From Devosia neptuniae (GTDB lineage: Bacteria; Pseudomonadota; Alphaproteobacteria; Rhizobiales; Devosiaceae): a DNA stretch of 64,000 bases. Location of the stretch: positions 3,158,501 to 3,222,500 of the forward strand of contig NZ_CP104965.1 of NCBI RefSeq assembly GCF_025452235.1, read 5' to 3'. Below, piece by piece: positions 32,994 to 41,036 of this stretch. The translations under genes and the position numbers were made by a program. Positions within the stretch are counted from its first letter, which is position 1; every line of letters starts with the position of its first letter. Below the pieces are notes generated by a model, which had not been told where the DNA came from, did not search any database, and saw nothing but the letters and a program-made list of their open reading frames with translations.

Positions 32994-33815
32994 TCATTGC
33001 CAGCCGCGAGATTCCAGCGTCGACTTCAAAATCAGAGTCACCACGGCAATCAGCGCCAGCGTGGATGACGCCGCGAAGGCGCCGGTGACGTTGAAATCGT
33101 TGAACAACTGGCTGATCTGCAAGGGCAGGGTATTGGTCTGGCCGCGAATGGAGCCGGAGACGACCGAGACGGCGCCGAATTCGCCCATCACCCGGGCATT
33201 GGTCAGCACTGCGCCATAGAGAATCGCCCAGCGGATATTGGGCAGGGTGACGAAGCGGAACATCTGCCAGCCATTGGCGCCCAGCGAGAGAGCGGCTTCC
33301 TCGTCCTCGGTGCCTTGCTGCTGCATGAGTGGGATGAGCTCGCGGGCCACAAAAGGCGCGGTAACGAACAGGCTGACCAGCACTATCGCCGCGACGGTGA
33401 ACATGAGCTGGATGCCCATGCCCTGCAGCACCGGACCAAGCAAGCCTTGGCCGCCATAGAGGAACAGATAGACCACGCCGGCCACGATGGGGCTGACCGA
33501 AGCGGGCAGCTCGACAATGGTGATGATCAATTGCCGCCCGCGAAAGCGGAAGCGGGTGACCAGCCAGGCCACGCAGATGCCGATGACGATATTGATCGGC
33601 ACGACGATGACCGCCGTCAGCACGGTGAGGCCGATGGCGTGCAGCGTGGTGCGCTCGATGATGTTGGCAAAATAGACCCCGATGCCCTCGCGCAGGGCAT
33701 AGGCGAAGATCAGTGCAACCGGCACCACCAAGATCAGCGCCGAGAGCACGACGGCAAGGCTGATCAGGATAATTTCGGCAGGGGAGCGGGTGTGGACGCG
33801 CGTTGTCATGGTCAC
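32994..33815 (-). CDS. cysW: Sulfate/thiosulfate ABC transporter permease CysW
   Basis: 273 residues, six membrane helices. The ABC permease EAA loop reads EEAALSLGANGWQMFRFVTLP (about residue 175 on), and GEFGAVSVVSG is diagnostic of the sulfate family. Start is GTG at 33815 (overlapping the cysT stop by 4 bases) or ATG at 33809. Partner of CysT in the inner membrane. No cysA follows; the next gene is DHPS-like. Confidence 0.93.
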   Translation of the reverse strand: MTMTTRVHTRSPAEIILISLAVVLSALILVVPVALIFAYALREGIGVYFANIIERTTLHAIGLTVLTAVIVVPINIVIGICVAWLVTRFRFRGRQLIITIVELPASVSPIVAGVVYLFLYGGQGLLGPVLQGMGIQLMFTVAAIVLVSLFVTAPFVARELIPLMQQQGTEDEEAALSLGANGWQMFRFVTLPNIRWAILYGAVLTNARVMGEFGAVSVVSGSIRGQTNTLPLQISQLFNDFNVTGAFAASSTLALIAVVTLILKSTLESRGWQ

Positions 33816-34648
33816 GTGCTCCGATCCGCGTAGCGCACCTGCCAGGATTGCAGCGCATTGGTGGCGAGCAGCGTGAGGAAGGCGGCGAGGAGTAGGACGA
33901 AGGCCAAGGCGGCGGCGCCTTCATAATTGAATTCGTCGAGGCGGATGAAGATCAGCAGCGAGACGATTTCGGTGAAGCCGGGCAGATTGCCGGCGATGAA
34001 AACCACGGCGCCGAATTCGCCCAGCGAGCGGGCGAAGGAGAGCACGCAACCGGTCATGAAGGCGGGCAGGATGGTGGGCCAGATGACGCGGGCAAAGACC
34101 TGCCAGCCGGTGGCGCCCAGGGTTTTGGCGGCTTCCTCATAGCCGGCTTCCACGTCTTCGAGCACCGGTTGGACAGTGCGGACAACGAAGGGAATGGAGG
34201 TGAAGCTCATGGCCACGATGATGCCGAGCTGGGTGTAATTGACCTTGAACCCATTGGGTTCCAGGAATTGGCCATACCAGCCGGTTTGCGCGAACAGCGT
34301 CACGAGGACCAGCCCAGCAACCGCGGTGGGCAGGGCGAAGGGCAGGTCGACCAGCGCATCGAGCAGGCGCTTGCCGGGGAAGCTGTAGCGGGTCAGCACC
34401 CAGGCCAGCAGCAGGCCGAAAAAGCCATTGAAAACAGTGGCGGCAAGCGCGGAACTGAACGTGATGCGATAGGCGGCCAGCGAGCGGTTGGACGCGACGA
34501 TGCGCCAGAATTCGGGCCACCCCATGCCGCCCACCTTGAGCAGCATGGCCAGCAGCGGCAGCACGATGATGATGGTGAGATAGAGCATGGAGACGCCCAG
34601 CGTCAGCCCGAAGCCGGGCAGCAGATGCTTGCTGCGTCGCGATGCCAT
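33812..34648 (-). CDS. cysT: Sulfate/thiosulfate ABC transporter permease CysT
   Basis: 278 residues from the ATG at 34648 (MASRRSKHLLPG). Six membrane helices, EAA loop YEEAAKTLGATGWQVFARV, and SLGEFGAVVFIAGNLPG as in sulfate permeases. It follows a hairpin terminator that probably lowers its transcription relative to the binding-protein gene. It overlaps cysW. Confidence 0.93.
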   Translation of the reverse strand: MASRRSKHLLPGFGLTLGVSMLYLTIIIVLPLLAMLLKVGGMGWPEFWRIVASNRSLAAYRITFSSALAATVFNGFFGLLLAWVLTRYSFPGKRLLDALVDLPFALPTAVAGLVLVTLFAQTGWYGQFLEPNGFKVNYTQLGIIVAMSFTSIPFVVRTVQPVLEDVEAGYEEAAKTLGATGWQVFARVIWPTILPAFMTGCVLSFARSLGEFGAVVFIAGNLPGFTEIVSLLIFIRLDEFNYEGAAALAFVLLLAAFLTLLATNALQSWQVRYADRST

Positions 34649-34663
34649 GATCTTCCTTACGCA

Positions 34664-34691
34664 AAAAGCGGCGTGACCGGGGGCACGCCGC
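34664..34691 (-). terminator. Intrinsic terminator/attenuator between binding-protein gene and cysT
   Basis: On the minus strand an 8-bp GC stem (34691-34684 with 34675-34668) runs into TTTTT. It lies in the 65-base gap between the binding-protein stop and cysT. Confidence 0.82.
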
Positions 34692-34713
34692 AAAACCTTG
34701 ATGCTTGTTGGCC

Positions 34714-35697
34714 TTACTGGTTGAGGAAGACCTTATCGAGCAGGCCACCATCGGCGAAATGCTCCTCGGAAACCTTTTCCCAGCCGCCAAAAGCGTCTTC
34801 TACGGTGACCAGGCGAATGGCGGGGAAGTCAGCGGCGTGAGCGGCGGCGACGGTCTCGTCATGGACACGATGGAAATTAGTGGCGGCGACTTCCTGGCCT
34901 TCGGGCGTGAAGAGGAAATCGAGATACGCCTTGGCCAGATCGCGGCTGCCGCGGGCATCGACCACCTTGTCGACAATGGCGACGGGGAATTCGGACAGGA
35001 AGCTGACCGAGGGGATCACGGCATCATATTTGTCGGCGCCTAGCTGCTTGCGCACCCCGAGCACTTCGGCCTCGAACGTCACCAGCACATCGCCCAGCTG
35101 ACGCTCGGTGAAGGCGGTGGTGGCGGCGCGGCCGCCTGTTTCGAAGACGGGCACATTGCTGAACAGCTTGGTGAGGAAAGCCTCGATCTGGGCTTCGTCG
35201 CCCTTATATTCCTCAGTCGCCCAGGCGCGGGCGGCGAGATAAGTGTAGCGGCCATTGCCGGAGGTTTTGGGATTGGGGAAGATTACCTGCACGCCATCGG
35301 CAGCCAGATCGCCCCAATCCTTGATGCCCTTGGGGTTGCCAGCGCGCACCAGGAAAGCCGGGAAGGAATAGAACGGCGCTGCGTTATTGGGGAATTGAGT
35401 CGCCCAATCGGCCGCCACAAAGCCGCCATCGACGAGCTTCTGGATATCGGTCACCTGATTGAAGGTGACGACGTCAGCGGCAAGACCTTCGAGCACGGCG
35501 CGTGCCTGAGCGGATGAGCCGGCATGGGACTGGTTGACGGTGACAGTAGCGCCCGTAGCCGCATAGGCGGCGTTTTCGGCCTCGAACAGCTCGCGCGCAA
35601 TATCATAGGACGCGTTGAGAATGTCGGTGGGCTGGGCGAAGGTCGGGGTCGCGCCGAGGGCCAGGACGGCCACGGCGGTGGCGAGAAACTTGTTCAT
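34714..35697 (-). CDS. Sulfate-binding periplasmic protein
   Basis: 327 residues from the ATG at 35697. Signal peptide of about 21 residues ending in FAQ. The mature protein has the sulfate-binding family motifs LNASYDIARELFEA, QSHAGSSAQARAVLEGL, NPKTSGNGRYTYLAAR and VDKVVDARGS. It feeds CysT/CysW; sulfate versus thiosulfate (Sbp or CysP) is not decided. First gene of the unit. A longer in-frame start would lack a signal peptide. Confidence 0.93.
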   Translation of the reverse strand: MNKFLATAVAVLALGATPTFAQPTDILNASYDIARELFEAENAAYAATGATVTVNQSHAGSSAQARAVLEGLAADVVTFNQVTDIQKLVDGGFVAADWATQFPNNAAPFYSFPAFLVRAGNPKGIKDWGDLAADGVQVIFPNPKTSGNGRYTYLAARAWATEEYKGDEAQIEAFLTKLFSNVPVFETGGRAATTAFTERQLGDVLVTFEAEVLGVRKQLGADKYDAVIPSVSFLSEFPVAIVDKVVDARGSRDLAKAYLDFLFTPEGQEVAATNFHRVHDETVAAAHAADFPAIRLVTVEDAFGGWEKVSEEHFADGGLLDKVFLNQ

Positions 35698-35894
35698 GTG
35701 ACGCTGAAGCTCCAAAGGCGCGTATGCATTGGCAGTTTGATGCAATGGCAGCGATTGCGGCGTCAAAGGCTAAAGTCTTGGTTTGGATGAGTAATTTATA
35801 GCGCCGTGCTGTGGGGCAAAGACGTTGCGCGGCGGTGGTCAGTGGCGCGATAAAGTTCCGGTGAGCGTGGGTGTTTCATTGATGCGGCAACGCA

Positions 35895-36035
35895 CTCGGT
35901 GTCACCCCGGCGCAGGCCGGGGCCCATCCTGAGTTCTTTGGCATGCCGCCAGGTGGTGGGTGAAGGCCCACACAGACCTTGCGGCTGGGCTGGTGTCTCG
36001 AGATGGGCCCCGGCCTGCGCCGGGGTGACACCGAG
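35895..36035. repeat. Palindromic repeat, copy A
   Basis: Two perfectly complementary 34-base arms (35895-35928 and 36002-36035) built around GTCACCCCGGCGCAGGCCGG, with a 73-base centre. The centre resembles that of copy B (both contain a GCATGCCGC motif and ACCTTGCGGCTGGG). It could fold into a very stable hairpin. Confidence 0.9.
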
Positions 36036-36056
36036 GGTGAGGTGAGGGTTGCGATA

Positions 36057-36082
36057 AACACTTAGCCCTTGCGCTAAGTGTT
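36057..36082 (+). promoter_or_regulatory. Predicted ArsR-family operator
   Basis: Perfect inverted repeat AACACTTAG-N8-CTAAGTGTT just before the ArsR start, with a further ACTTAG half-site at 36094-36099. The position fits autoregulation. Confidence 0.6.
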
Positions 36083-36088
36083 CACACC

Positions 36089-36439
36089 ATGATACTTAGC
36101 CTTATGGAACAGTATCAGCAACTCGACGGGATTTTTCAGGCATTGGCCGATCCGACGCGGCGGGCGGTGCTCAGCCGGTTGGGGCAGGGGCCGGCCAGCA
36201 TTAGCGATTTGGCGCGGCCCTTCGACATGGCGCTGCCCTCCTTCATGAAGCACATCCGGTTTCTGGAGGGGAGCGGGCTGATCCAGACCCGCAAGAGCGG
36301 CCGGGTGCGGACATGTGCCATCGACAAGCAGCGGTTTGCGGCGGTGGAGGCGTGGCTAGCCGATCAGCGGGCGCTGTGGGAAGGCCGGACCGACCGGCTG
36401 GAGCAATTTGTTATCGCGGAACGGGACAAGACAAAATGA
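36089..36439 (+). CDS. ArsR-family transcription regulator
   Basis: 116 residues (111 if the ATG at 36104 is used). Winged helix-turn-helix: DGIFQALADPTRRAVLSRLG, then SISDLARPFDMALPSFMKHI as recognition helix and a wing LIQTRKSGRVRT. No CxC metal-binding motif, so it is of the SdpR/YgaV-like type that is paired with SRPBCC proteins rather than a metal sensor. Its stop overlaps the SRPBCC start. Neither start has a clear ribosome site; leaderless translation is possible. Confidence 0.88.
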   Translation: MILSLMEQYQQLDGIFQALADPTRRAVLSRLGQGPASISDLARPFDMALPSFMKHIRFLEGSGLIQTRKSGRVRTCAIDKQRFAAVEAWLADQRALWEGRTDRLEQFVIAERDKTK

Positions 36440-36903
36440 ACAAGACGAATCCGGAACTCGACCTGACGATTACGCGGGTGATCAAGGCGCCGCGCGCGGC
36501 CGTGTGGCGCGCCTGGACCGACCCGGCGCGCTTTGAGAAATGGTGGGTGCCCGAGCCGGCTCTGTGCAAGGTGGTGGCAATGGACCTGCGACCCGGCGGC
36601 GCCTTCACCACGCAGATCAGCGAGGATGGTACCGCGTTTGGCGCTCACATCAATGGGTGTTTTCTGGCGGTGGACGAGGGCGAGCGGATCGTGTTCACCA
36701 ATGCGCTGGTGGATGGCTGGCGGCCGGCGGCGCAGCCCTTCATGACCGCAATCATCACCCTGGCCGATCATCCCGAGGGCACGGAATATATGTCCTACGT
36801 GATGCACAAGGACCGCGCCGACCGCGACATGCATGCGGAGATGGGATTTTATGACGGCTGGGGCATGGTGATGGGGCAGTTGGCGAAGTTGGTGGAGGGG
36901 TGA
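36436..36903 (+). CDS. SRPBCC (AHSA1-like) protein
   Basis: 155 residues, START/Bet v1-like fold with a ligand cavity: LTITRVIKAPRAAVWRAWTD, FEKWWVPEPA, MDLRPGGAF, AHINGCFLAVDEGERIVFTN and a C-terminal helix GFYDGWGMVMGQL. Such proteins next to ArsR regulators are common, and their ligand is usually unknown. Translationally coupled to the regulator. Confidence 0.88.
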   Translation: MNKTNPELDLTITRVIKAPRAAVWRAWTDPARFEKWWVPEPALCKVVAMDLRPGGAFTTQISEDGTAFGAHINGCFLAVDEGERIVFTNALVDGWRPAAQPFMTAIITLADHPEGTEYMSYVMHKDRADRDMHAEMGFYDGWGMVMGQLAKLVEG

Positions 36904-36926
36904 GGCCCCGAAAGCTGTCTCACCTA

Positions 36927-37059
36927 CGGTGTCACCCCGGCGCAGGCCGGGGCCCATCCTGAGATTGTAGGCATGCCGCTAGGTGGTGGTCGAGGACATA
37001 CACCTTGCGGCTGGGGCGGCATATCGAGATGGGCCCCGGCCTGCGCCGGGGTGACATCG
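36927..37059. repeat. Palindromic repeat, copy B
   Basis: 32-base arms (36927-36958 and 37028-37059) with one mismatch. Arms are almost identical to copy A and the centre is clearly related, in the same orientation. It lies 23 bases after the SRPBCC stop. Confidence 0.9.
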
Positions 37060-37102
37060 AGTTTTTTGGGGCGTGGTGGGTAGCGGTGGCTGCTGGACAT
37101 AG

Positions 37103-37137
37103 AAAAAGGCCGCTCTCGATCGAGAACGGCCTTTTGC
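37103..37137. terminator. Bidirectional intrinsic terminator
   Basis: AAAAGGCCG (37104-37112) pairs with CGGCCTTTT (37127-37135), with an inner TCTCG/CGAGA stem. A-run and T-run on the flanks serve the SRPBCC gene and rimO. Confidence 0.82.
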
Positions 37138-37168
37138 ATTTGAATCCGAAAGCCAGCCTAACGCGCTG

Positions 37169-38500
37169 TTAGTTCAACACTTTCGCTGGCTCAGCGAACA
37201 AATCATATTCGTCGCTACCGGTAACTGTCACCGAAACCAGATCACCCACCTTGATGCCGTCGGCCTTGGAAACGATGACCTGGCCGTCAATGTCGGGGGC
37301 GTCCCACTTGGAGCGGGCGATGACGCGGTTATTGTCGGGATCGACGTCGTCGACCAGCACGTCGATAGTGCGGCCGACCTTTTTGGCGAGCTGACCGGCG
37401 GAGACGTTCTGCGCCACTTCCATCAGCCGTTCCCAGCGATCCTGCGCCACGTCGTCAGGGACGATGCCGTCGAGTTCGTTGGCGGGGGCGCCGGTGACGG
37501 GCTCATACTTGAAGCAGCCGGCACGGTCGATCTCGGCTTCCTCGATGAAGTCGAGCATCATTTCGAAATCGTCCTCGGTCTCGCCAGGGAAGCCGACGAT
37601 GAAATTGGAACGCACAGTCAGATCAGGGACTTGGCGCTTCCAGTCGAGAATGCGATTCAGCGTCTTTTCCTGGTGCGCCGGGCGCCGCATGGCCTTGAGG
37701 ACCTTGGGGGAGGCGTGCTGGAAGGGGATGTCGAGATAGGGCAGGACCAGGCCTTCGGCCATCAGTTCCATCACCGCGTCGACATGCGGATAGGGATAGA
37801 CATAGTGCAGGCGCACCCAGGCGCCGAGCTGGCCGAGTTCCTTGGCCAGGTCGTAGAACTTGGCTTTGACGGGGCGGCCGCGATAATTGCTCTCGGCGTA
37901 TTTGATATCAACGCCATAGGCGCTGGTATCCTGGGAGATGACCAGCAGTTCCTTGACGCCGCCGCGGATCAGGCCTTCGGCCTCGCCCAGAATGCCGGCG
38001 GCGGGGCGGGAAGCCAGGTCGCCACGGATCTGGGGGATGATGCAGAAGGAGCAGCGATTGTTGCAGCCTTCGGAAATCTTGAGATACGCGTAATGGCGCG
38101 GGGTGAGCTTGAGGCCCTGCTCGGGAACAAGGTCGATGAACTTGTTCGGCACCGGCGGCAGATGCTCGTGCACCGCATTGACGACGTTTTCGTATTGGTG
38201 CGGGCCCGAAATGGCGAGCACCGACGGATGGGTCTTGCGGATCAGCTCTTCTTCGACGCCGAGGCACCCGGTGACGATGACGCGGCCGTTTTCGTTGAGG
38301 GCTTCCCCGATGGCTTCGAGCGATTCCTGCTTGGCGGAATCAAGGAAGCCGCAGGTATTGACCAGCACGATATCGGCGCCGGCATAGTCGCGCGAAAACG
38401 AATAGCCCTGCGAGCGCAGGGTGGACATGATGCGCTCGCTATCGACGAGGGCTTTGGGGCAGCCGAGGCTGACGAGGCCAATTTTTGGCGCTTGGCTCAT
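37169..38500 (-). CDS. rimO: Ribosomal protein S12 methylthiotransferase
   Basis: 443 residues from [17 protein letters not shown] (ATG at 38500). Radical-SAM enzyme that methylthiolates Asp88 of S12 (E. coli numbering without Met), next to the S12 variant position. N-terminal MTTase cysteines 14, 50 and 79, radical-SAM cluster in [10 protein letters not shown] (Cys146, 150, 153), and a C-terminal TRAM domain (about 375-440). In S12 of this genome the target Asp (RDLPGVRYH) is conserved. Confidence 0.95.
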   Translation of the reverse strand: MSQAPKIGLVSLGCPKALVDSERIMSTLRSQGYSFSRDYAGADIVLVNTCGFLDSAKQESLEAIGEALNENGRVIVTGCLGVEEELIRKTHPSVLAISGPHQYENVVNAVHEHLPPVPNKFIDLVPEQGLKLTPRHYAYLKISEGCNNRCSFCIIPQIRGDLASRPAAGILGEAEGLIRGGVKELLVISQDTSAYGVDIKYAESNYRGRPVKAKFYDLAKELGQLGAWVRLHYVYPYPHVDAVMELMAEGLVLPYLDIPFQHASPKVLKAMRRPAHQEKTLNRILDWKRQVPDLTVRSNFIVGFPGETEDDFEMMLDFIEEAEIDRAGCFKYEPVTGAPANELDGIVPDDVAQDRWERLMEVAQNVSAGQLAKKVGRTIDVLVDDVDPDNNRVIARSKWDAPDIDGQVIVSKADGIKVGDLVSVTVTGSDEYDLFAEPAKVLN

Positions 38501-38764
38501 GTGAGCAGGATTTCCAATGCGTGGATTTGTTGGGCGCGTCATATAGAAAGTTTGACGGTTACGCAATGTGACTGTCCCTCGCCACACGCGGGGCTGACCT
38601 GCCAGGCGTGGCGAACACGGCATCTTGAACACGCGAAAAGGTGAACAGTGCGTCCGGCATTGTTCGGGTTTGCGCTTGCAAGCGGTTGAGTTAGTGGAGA
38701 ATTTGCCTAAGCGTCACCGGGATTCGTTCCCTGCGCAGCACTCAACGCTCACAAGGATCACTGA

Positions 38765-39142
38765 ATGTTCGATCGTCTCTCCGCCTACGCGCCGCAGGCC
38801 CTCGCCGTGCTACGCATTATTGCCGCCCTGTTGTTTATCGCCCATGGCACGCAGAAGCTGCTGGGTTTCCCCGCGACCGACATGAGCCCGCCCGCTTTCT
38901 CGATCTTCTGGTTTGCCGCCATCATCGAAATCGTGACCGGCGTGCTGATCGCCATCGGCTTCTTCACCCGTCCGGCCGCCTTCATCGCTTCGGGCACCAT
39001 GGCGTTTGCCTATTTCATCGTGCATGCGCCGATGAACTTCTTCCCCGTCAACAATGGCGGCGATGCAGCAATCCTGTTCTGCTTCGTGTTCCTCTATCTG
39101 GTCTTTGCCGGTCCGGGCGCCTGGAGCGTCAACAAGCAGTAA
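38765..39142 (+). CDS. DoxX-family membrane protein
   Basis: 125 residues with four membrane helices. VLRIIAALLFIAHGTQKLLG is the family's signature first helix; then a PPAFSIFWFAAIIEIVTGVLI helix and an NFFPVNNGGDAAILFCF segment. DoxX-like proteins occur in respiratory or redox contexts but lack a general function. AAGGATC precedes the ATG. Confidence 0.88.
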   Translation: MFDRLSAYAPQALAVLRIIAALLFIAHGTQKLLGFPATDMSPPAFSIFWFAAIIEIVTGVLIAIGFFTRPAAFIASGTMAFAYFIVHAPMNFFPVNNGGDAAILFCFVFLYLVFAGPGAWSVNKQ

Positions 39143-39158
39143 GCTTGCGCCCGTAATG

Positions 39159-39196
39159 AAAAACCCGCCGGGACATGGGTCCCGGCGGGTTTTTTG
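39159..39196. terminator. Bidirectional intrinsic terminator
   Basis: A 16-bp perfect stem (39159-39174 with 39179-39194), ATGG loop, A/T runs on both sides, between convergent genes. Confidence 0.92.
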
Positions 39197-39213
39197 TGCT
39201 GTGGATTCCGCTT

Positions 39214-39753
39214 CTAGCTGGCGTCCTTGGGCGGCGGGGTGCGCTTGGCGGTGCGGCGGGGCTTGAACACTTCGCCCGAACTGGTGGCTGGCGCGCGAGG
39301 CGCGTCGGGCGAGGGCTGCGCGGGCGGCACATAGGGGGCTGGGTCAGTGGCCGGGGTGATATATTCGTCGGCTTCGGCGTAGTCGGCGTCTTCGCCTTCC
39401 TCGGCGAGGTCACGAATGGCGTCGCGCACTTCATCGAGCAGCGAGGCCGAATAGCGCGAGCGATTGACCGTCTCGCCACTCGCCTCATTGGTCTTGAACC
39501 ACACCAGCAGCGCTTCGCAGGCAATGCGCAGGCTGACCAGCGCGAGCAGGCCGAACACGGCGATCTCGAGCAGGCCCCACAGGCCATTGCCGAAGCCGAA
39601 CCCGAAGCTCCAGAACAAATGGCTGACCGCCCAGAGCAGAATGCCGGCCAATCCCAAAGCGTAGAGAATCGGCACCAGCTTTGGCGACAGAATGGCGTCG
39701 AGCCGGAACAGGGTTTGGCGCGTAAACAGGCGCTTCAGGTCATCCAGGGTCAT
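39214..39753 (-). CDS. DUF4282 membrane protein
   Basis: 179 residues. Two membrane helices (about 27-50 and 58-82), preceded by FRLDAILSPKLVPILYALG and followed by SLRIACEALLVWF, the DUF4282 pattern. The C-terminal 80 residues are a cytoplasmic Pro/Ala/Glu-rich low-complexity tail ending in a basic KRTPPPKDAS. AAGGAG lies 7 bases before the ATG. Function unknown. Confidence 0.85.
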   Translation of the reverse strand: MTLDDLKRLFTRQTLFRLDAILSPKLVPILYALGLAGILLWAVSHLFWSFGFGFGNGLWGLLEIAVFGLLALVSLRIACEALLVWFKTNEASGETVNRSRYSASLLDEVRDAIRDLAEEGEDADYAEADEYITPATDPAPYVPPAQPSPDAPRAPATSSGEVFKPRRTAKRTPPPKDAS

Positions 39754-39803
39754 TTCAGGCTCCTTCCGAGGCTCGATTCGAGCTTAACCGCAACTTGGGC
39801 AAG

Positions 39804-40550
39804 TCAGCTAGCCGAAACAAGGCCTTCTGCAGCCGAACTCATTGTCGGCCCAAAGCGCTGTTCGAAACACCGGCGCAGCACCGAATCGACTTCGGGCATC
39901 GAGACGAGCTGGCCCAGATCCTCAAAGCTGGTCACGCCCTGGTCGGTAATGCCGCACGGGACGATGCCGTCATAGTGGCTGAGATCAGGGTCCACATTGA
40001 GCGAAATGCCGTGGAAGGTCACCCATTTGGAGACGCGCACGCCGATGGCGGCGATCTTGTCTTCCTTTCCAGCGCCCTTGTCCGGCCGGTCGACCCACAC
40101 CCCAATGCGGCCCGTACGGCGCTCGCCGGCAATATTGTGGGCGGCCAGCGTGTCGATGACCCAGCCCTCGAGCCCCTGCACCAGGCACCGGATATCGCGG
40201 CCACGCTCGCGCAGGTCGAGCATGATGTAAGCCACGCGCTGGCCGGGACCATGATACGTATATTGCCCGCCGCGCCCGGCATCATAGACCGGCAAACGGT
40301 CCGACAGCAGATCGCCCGGCACTGCCGAGGTGCCGGCCGTATAAAGGGCAGGGTGCTCCAGCAGCCACACGGCTTCGCCCGCCTCGCCTGCTGCAATGGC
40401 CATGGCGCGAGCCTGCATGGCCGCAAGCGCTGCCGGGTAGGGCACGGGTTCGGACGAAATCAGCCATTCCACCGGCTTGTGGTCGGCGCGGATGAGTTTG
40501 CTGGTGCTCTCGCAGCCCTCGGGAGGTGTCGTTAACGCTTTCATAACCAT
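39804..40550 (-). CDS. lipB: Octanoyl-ACP:protein N-octanoyltransferase
   Basis: 248 residues if it starts at 40550. Transfers octanoate from acyl carrier protein to the lipoyl domains of dehydrogenases. [16 protein letters not shown], catalytic Lys175 ([14 protein letters not shown]) and Cys199 (VPCGI) are present. Other LipB proteins begin near [14 protein letters not shown], so the true start may be further in (or at 40544). That would free space for the divergent promoter of fliN. Confidence 0.93.
   Translation of the reverse strand: MVMKALTTPPEGCESTSKLIRADHKPVEWLISSEPVPYPAALAAMQARAMAIAAGEAGEAVWLLEHPALYTAGTSAVPGDLLSDRLPVYDAGRGGQYTYHGPGQRVAYIMLDLRERGRDIRCLVQGLEGWVIDTLAAHNIAGERRTGRIGVWVDRPDKGAGKEDKIAAIGVRVSKWVTFHGISLNVDPDLSHYDGIVPCGITDQGVTSFEDLGQLVSMPEVDSVLRRCFEQRFGPTMSSAAEGLVSAS
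40532..40546. promoter_or_regulatory. CtrA-like box near the lipB/fliN divergence
   Basis: TTAA-N7-ATAA matches the alphaproteobacterial CtrA consensus TTAA-N7-TTAA in 7 of 8 fixed bases. It lies in the first codons of the longest lipB frame and just before fliN. Confidence 0.4.
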
Positions 40551-40552
40551 AA

Positions 40553-40855
40553 ATGCCTGACGATCATGAGACAGAGATTCCGCGCGCCTATCGTGCTGCG
40601 GACGAGGTTGCTGACTTATCTATGAGCACATTAGACAATATTGAAGTGGACATCACCGTCGAGCTTGGCGCGACGACCATGCCGATCCACCATTTGCTGC
40701 GCATGGGCCGTGGCGCGGTGATCGAACTGGACGCGATGGAAAACGATCCGCTCAATATCTACGCCAATAACACATTGATCGCCCATGGCGAGGTCAGCGT
40801 CGAAGAAGGCCACCTGCGGGTGCTGATCTCGCAAAAGGCGATCAAGCGGGGCTAG
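40553..40855 (+). CDS. fliN: FliN-like flagellar switch (SpoA-domain) protein
   Basis: 100 residues, or 77 from the ATG at 40622. The SpoA domain covers most of it: [20 protein letters not shown], then [26 protein letters not shown] and HLRVLI. FliN forms the lower C-ring and binds CheY-P. It lacks the usual long N-terminal region, and no other flagellar gene is nearby. Its ATG is only two bases from that of lipB in the opposite direction, so at least one of the two starts is probably further inside. Confidence 0.82.
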   Translation: MPDDHETEIPRAYRAADEVADLSMSTLDNIEVDITVELGATTMPIHHLLRMGRGAVIELDAMENDPLNIYANNTLIAHGEVSVEEGHLRVLISQKAIKRG

Positions 40856-40885
40856 GACTTGCCCCGGGCCTGGTCCGGGGCTAGC

Positions 40886-41018
40886 GTGACCGCTCTAAGG
40901 AAACACCAAATGCTGCAGTCCCACATCGTCGTTGTAGGTGAAAGGTGCATGGTCCGGTAGCGGAAGCCATATCCGTTCGCCATGCGCCCCCGAACAATCG
41001 TTCGGGGGCTTTTTTGTT
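40886..41018 (+). ncRNA. Candidate small RNA or leader RNA
   Basis: No good ORF. A 9-bp stem (40944-40952 with 40980-40988, one wobble) encloses a smaller CGGA/TCCG hairpin. It shares three bases with a very strong terminator: 10-bp stem 40986-40995/41000-41009, AATC loop, then TTTTTTGTTTTT. This precedes the exporter gene, so it is either an independent sRNA or a conditional attenuator. I recognise no named RNA family. Confidence 0.4.
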
Positions 41019-41021
41019 TTT
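40986..41021 (+). terminator. Strong intrinsic terminator
   Basis: 10-bp perfect stem, tetraloop AATC and a long T-tract, between fliN and the MFS exporter. Confidence 0.9.
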
Positions 41022-41036
41022 GGAGGATGAAAACCG

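Larger units (their letters stand above)
35698..36088. other. 391-bp intergenic region
   Basis: It holds the 5' regions of the sulfate operon (minus) and the ArsR gene (plus). The central part is repeat copy A (35895-36035), followed by the predicted ArsR operator (36057-36082). No additional gene is visible. Confidence 0.7.
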
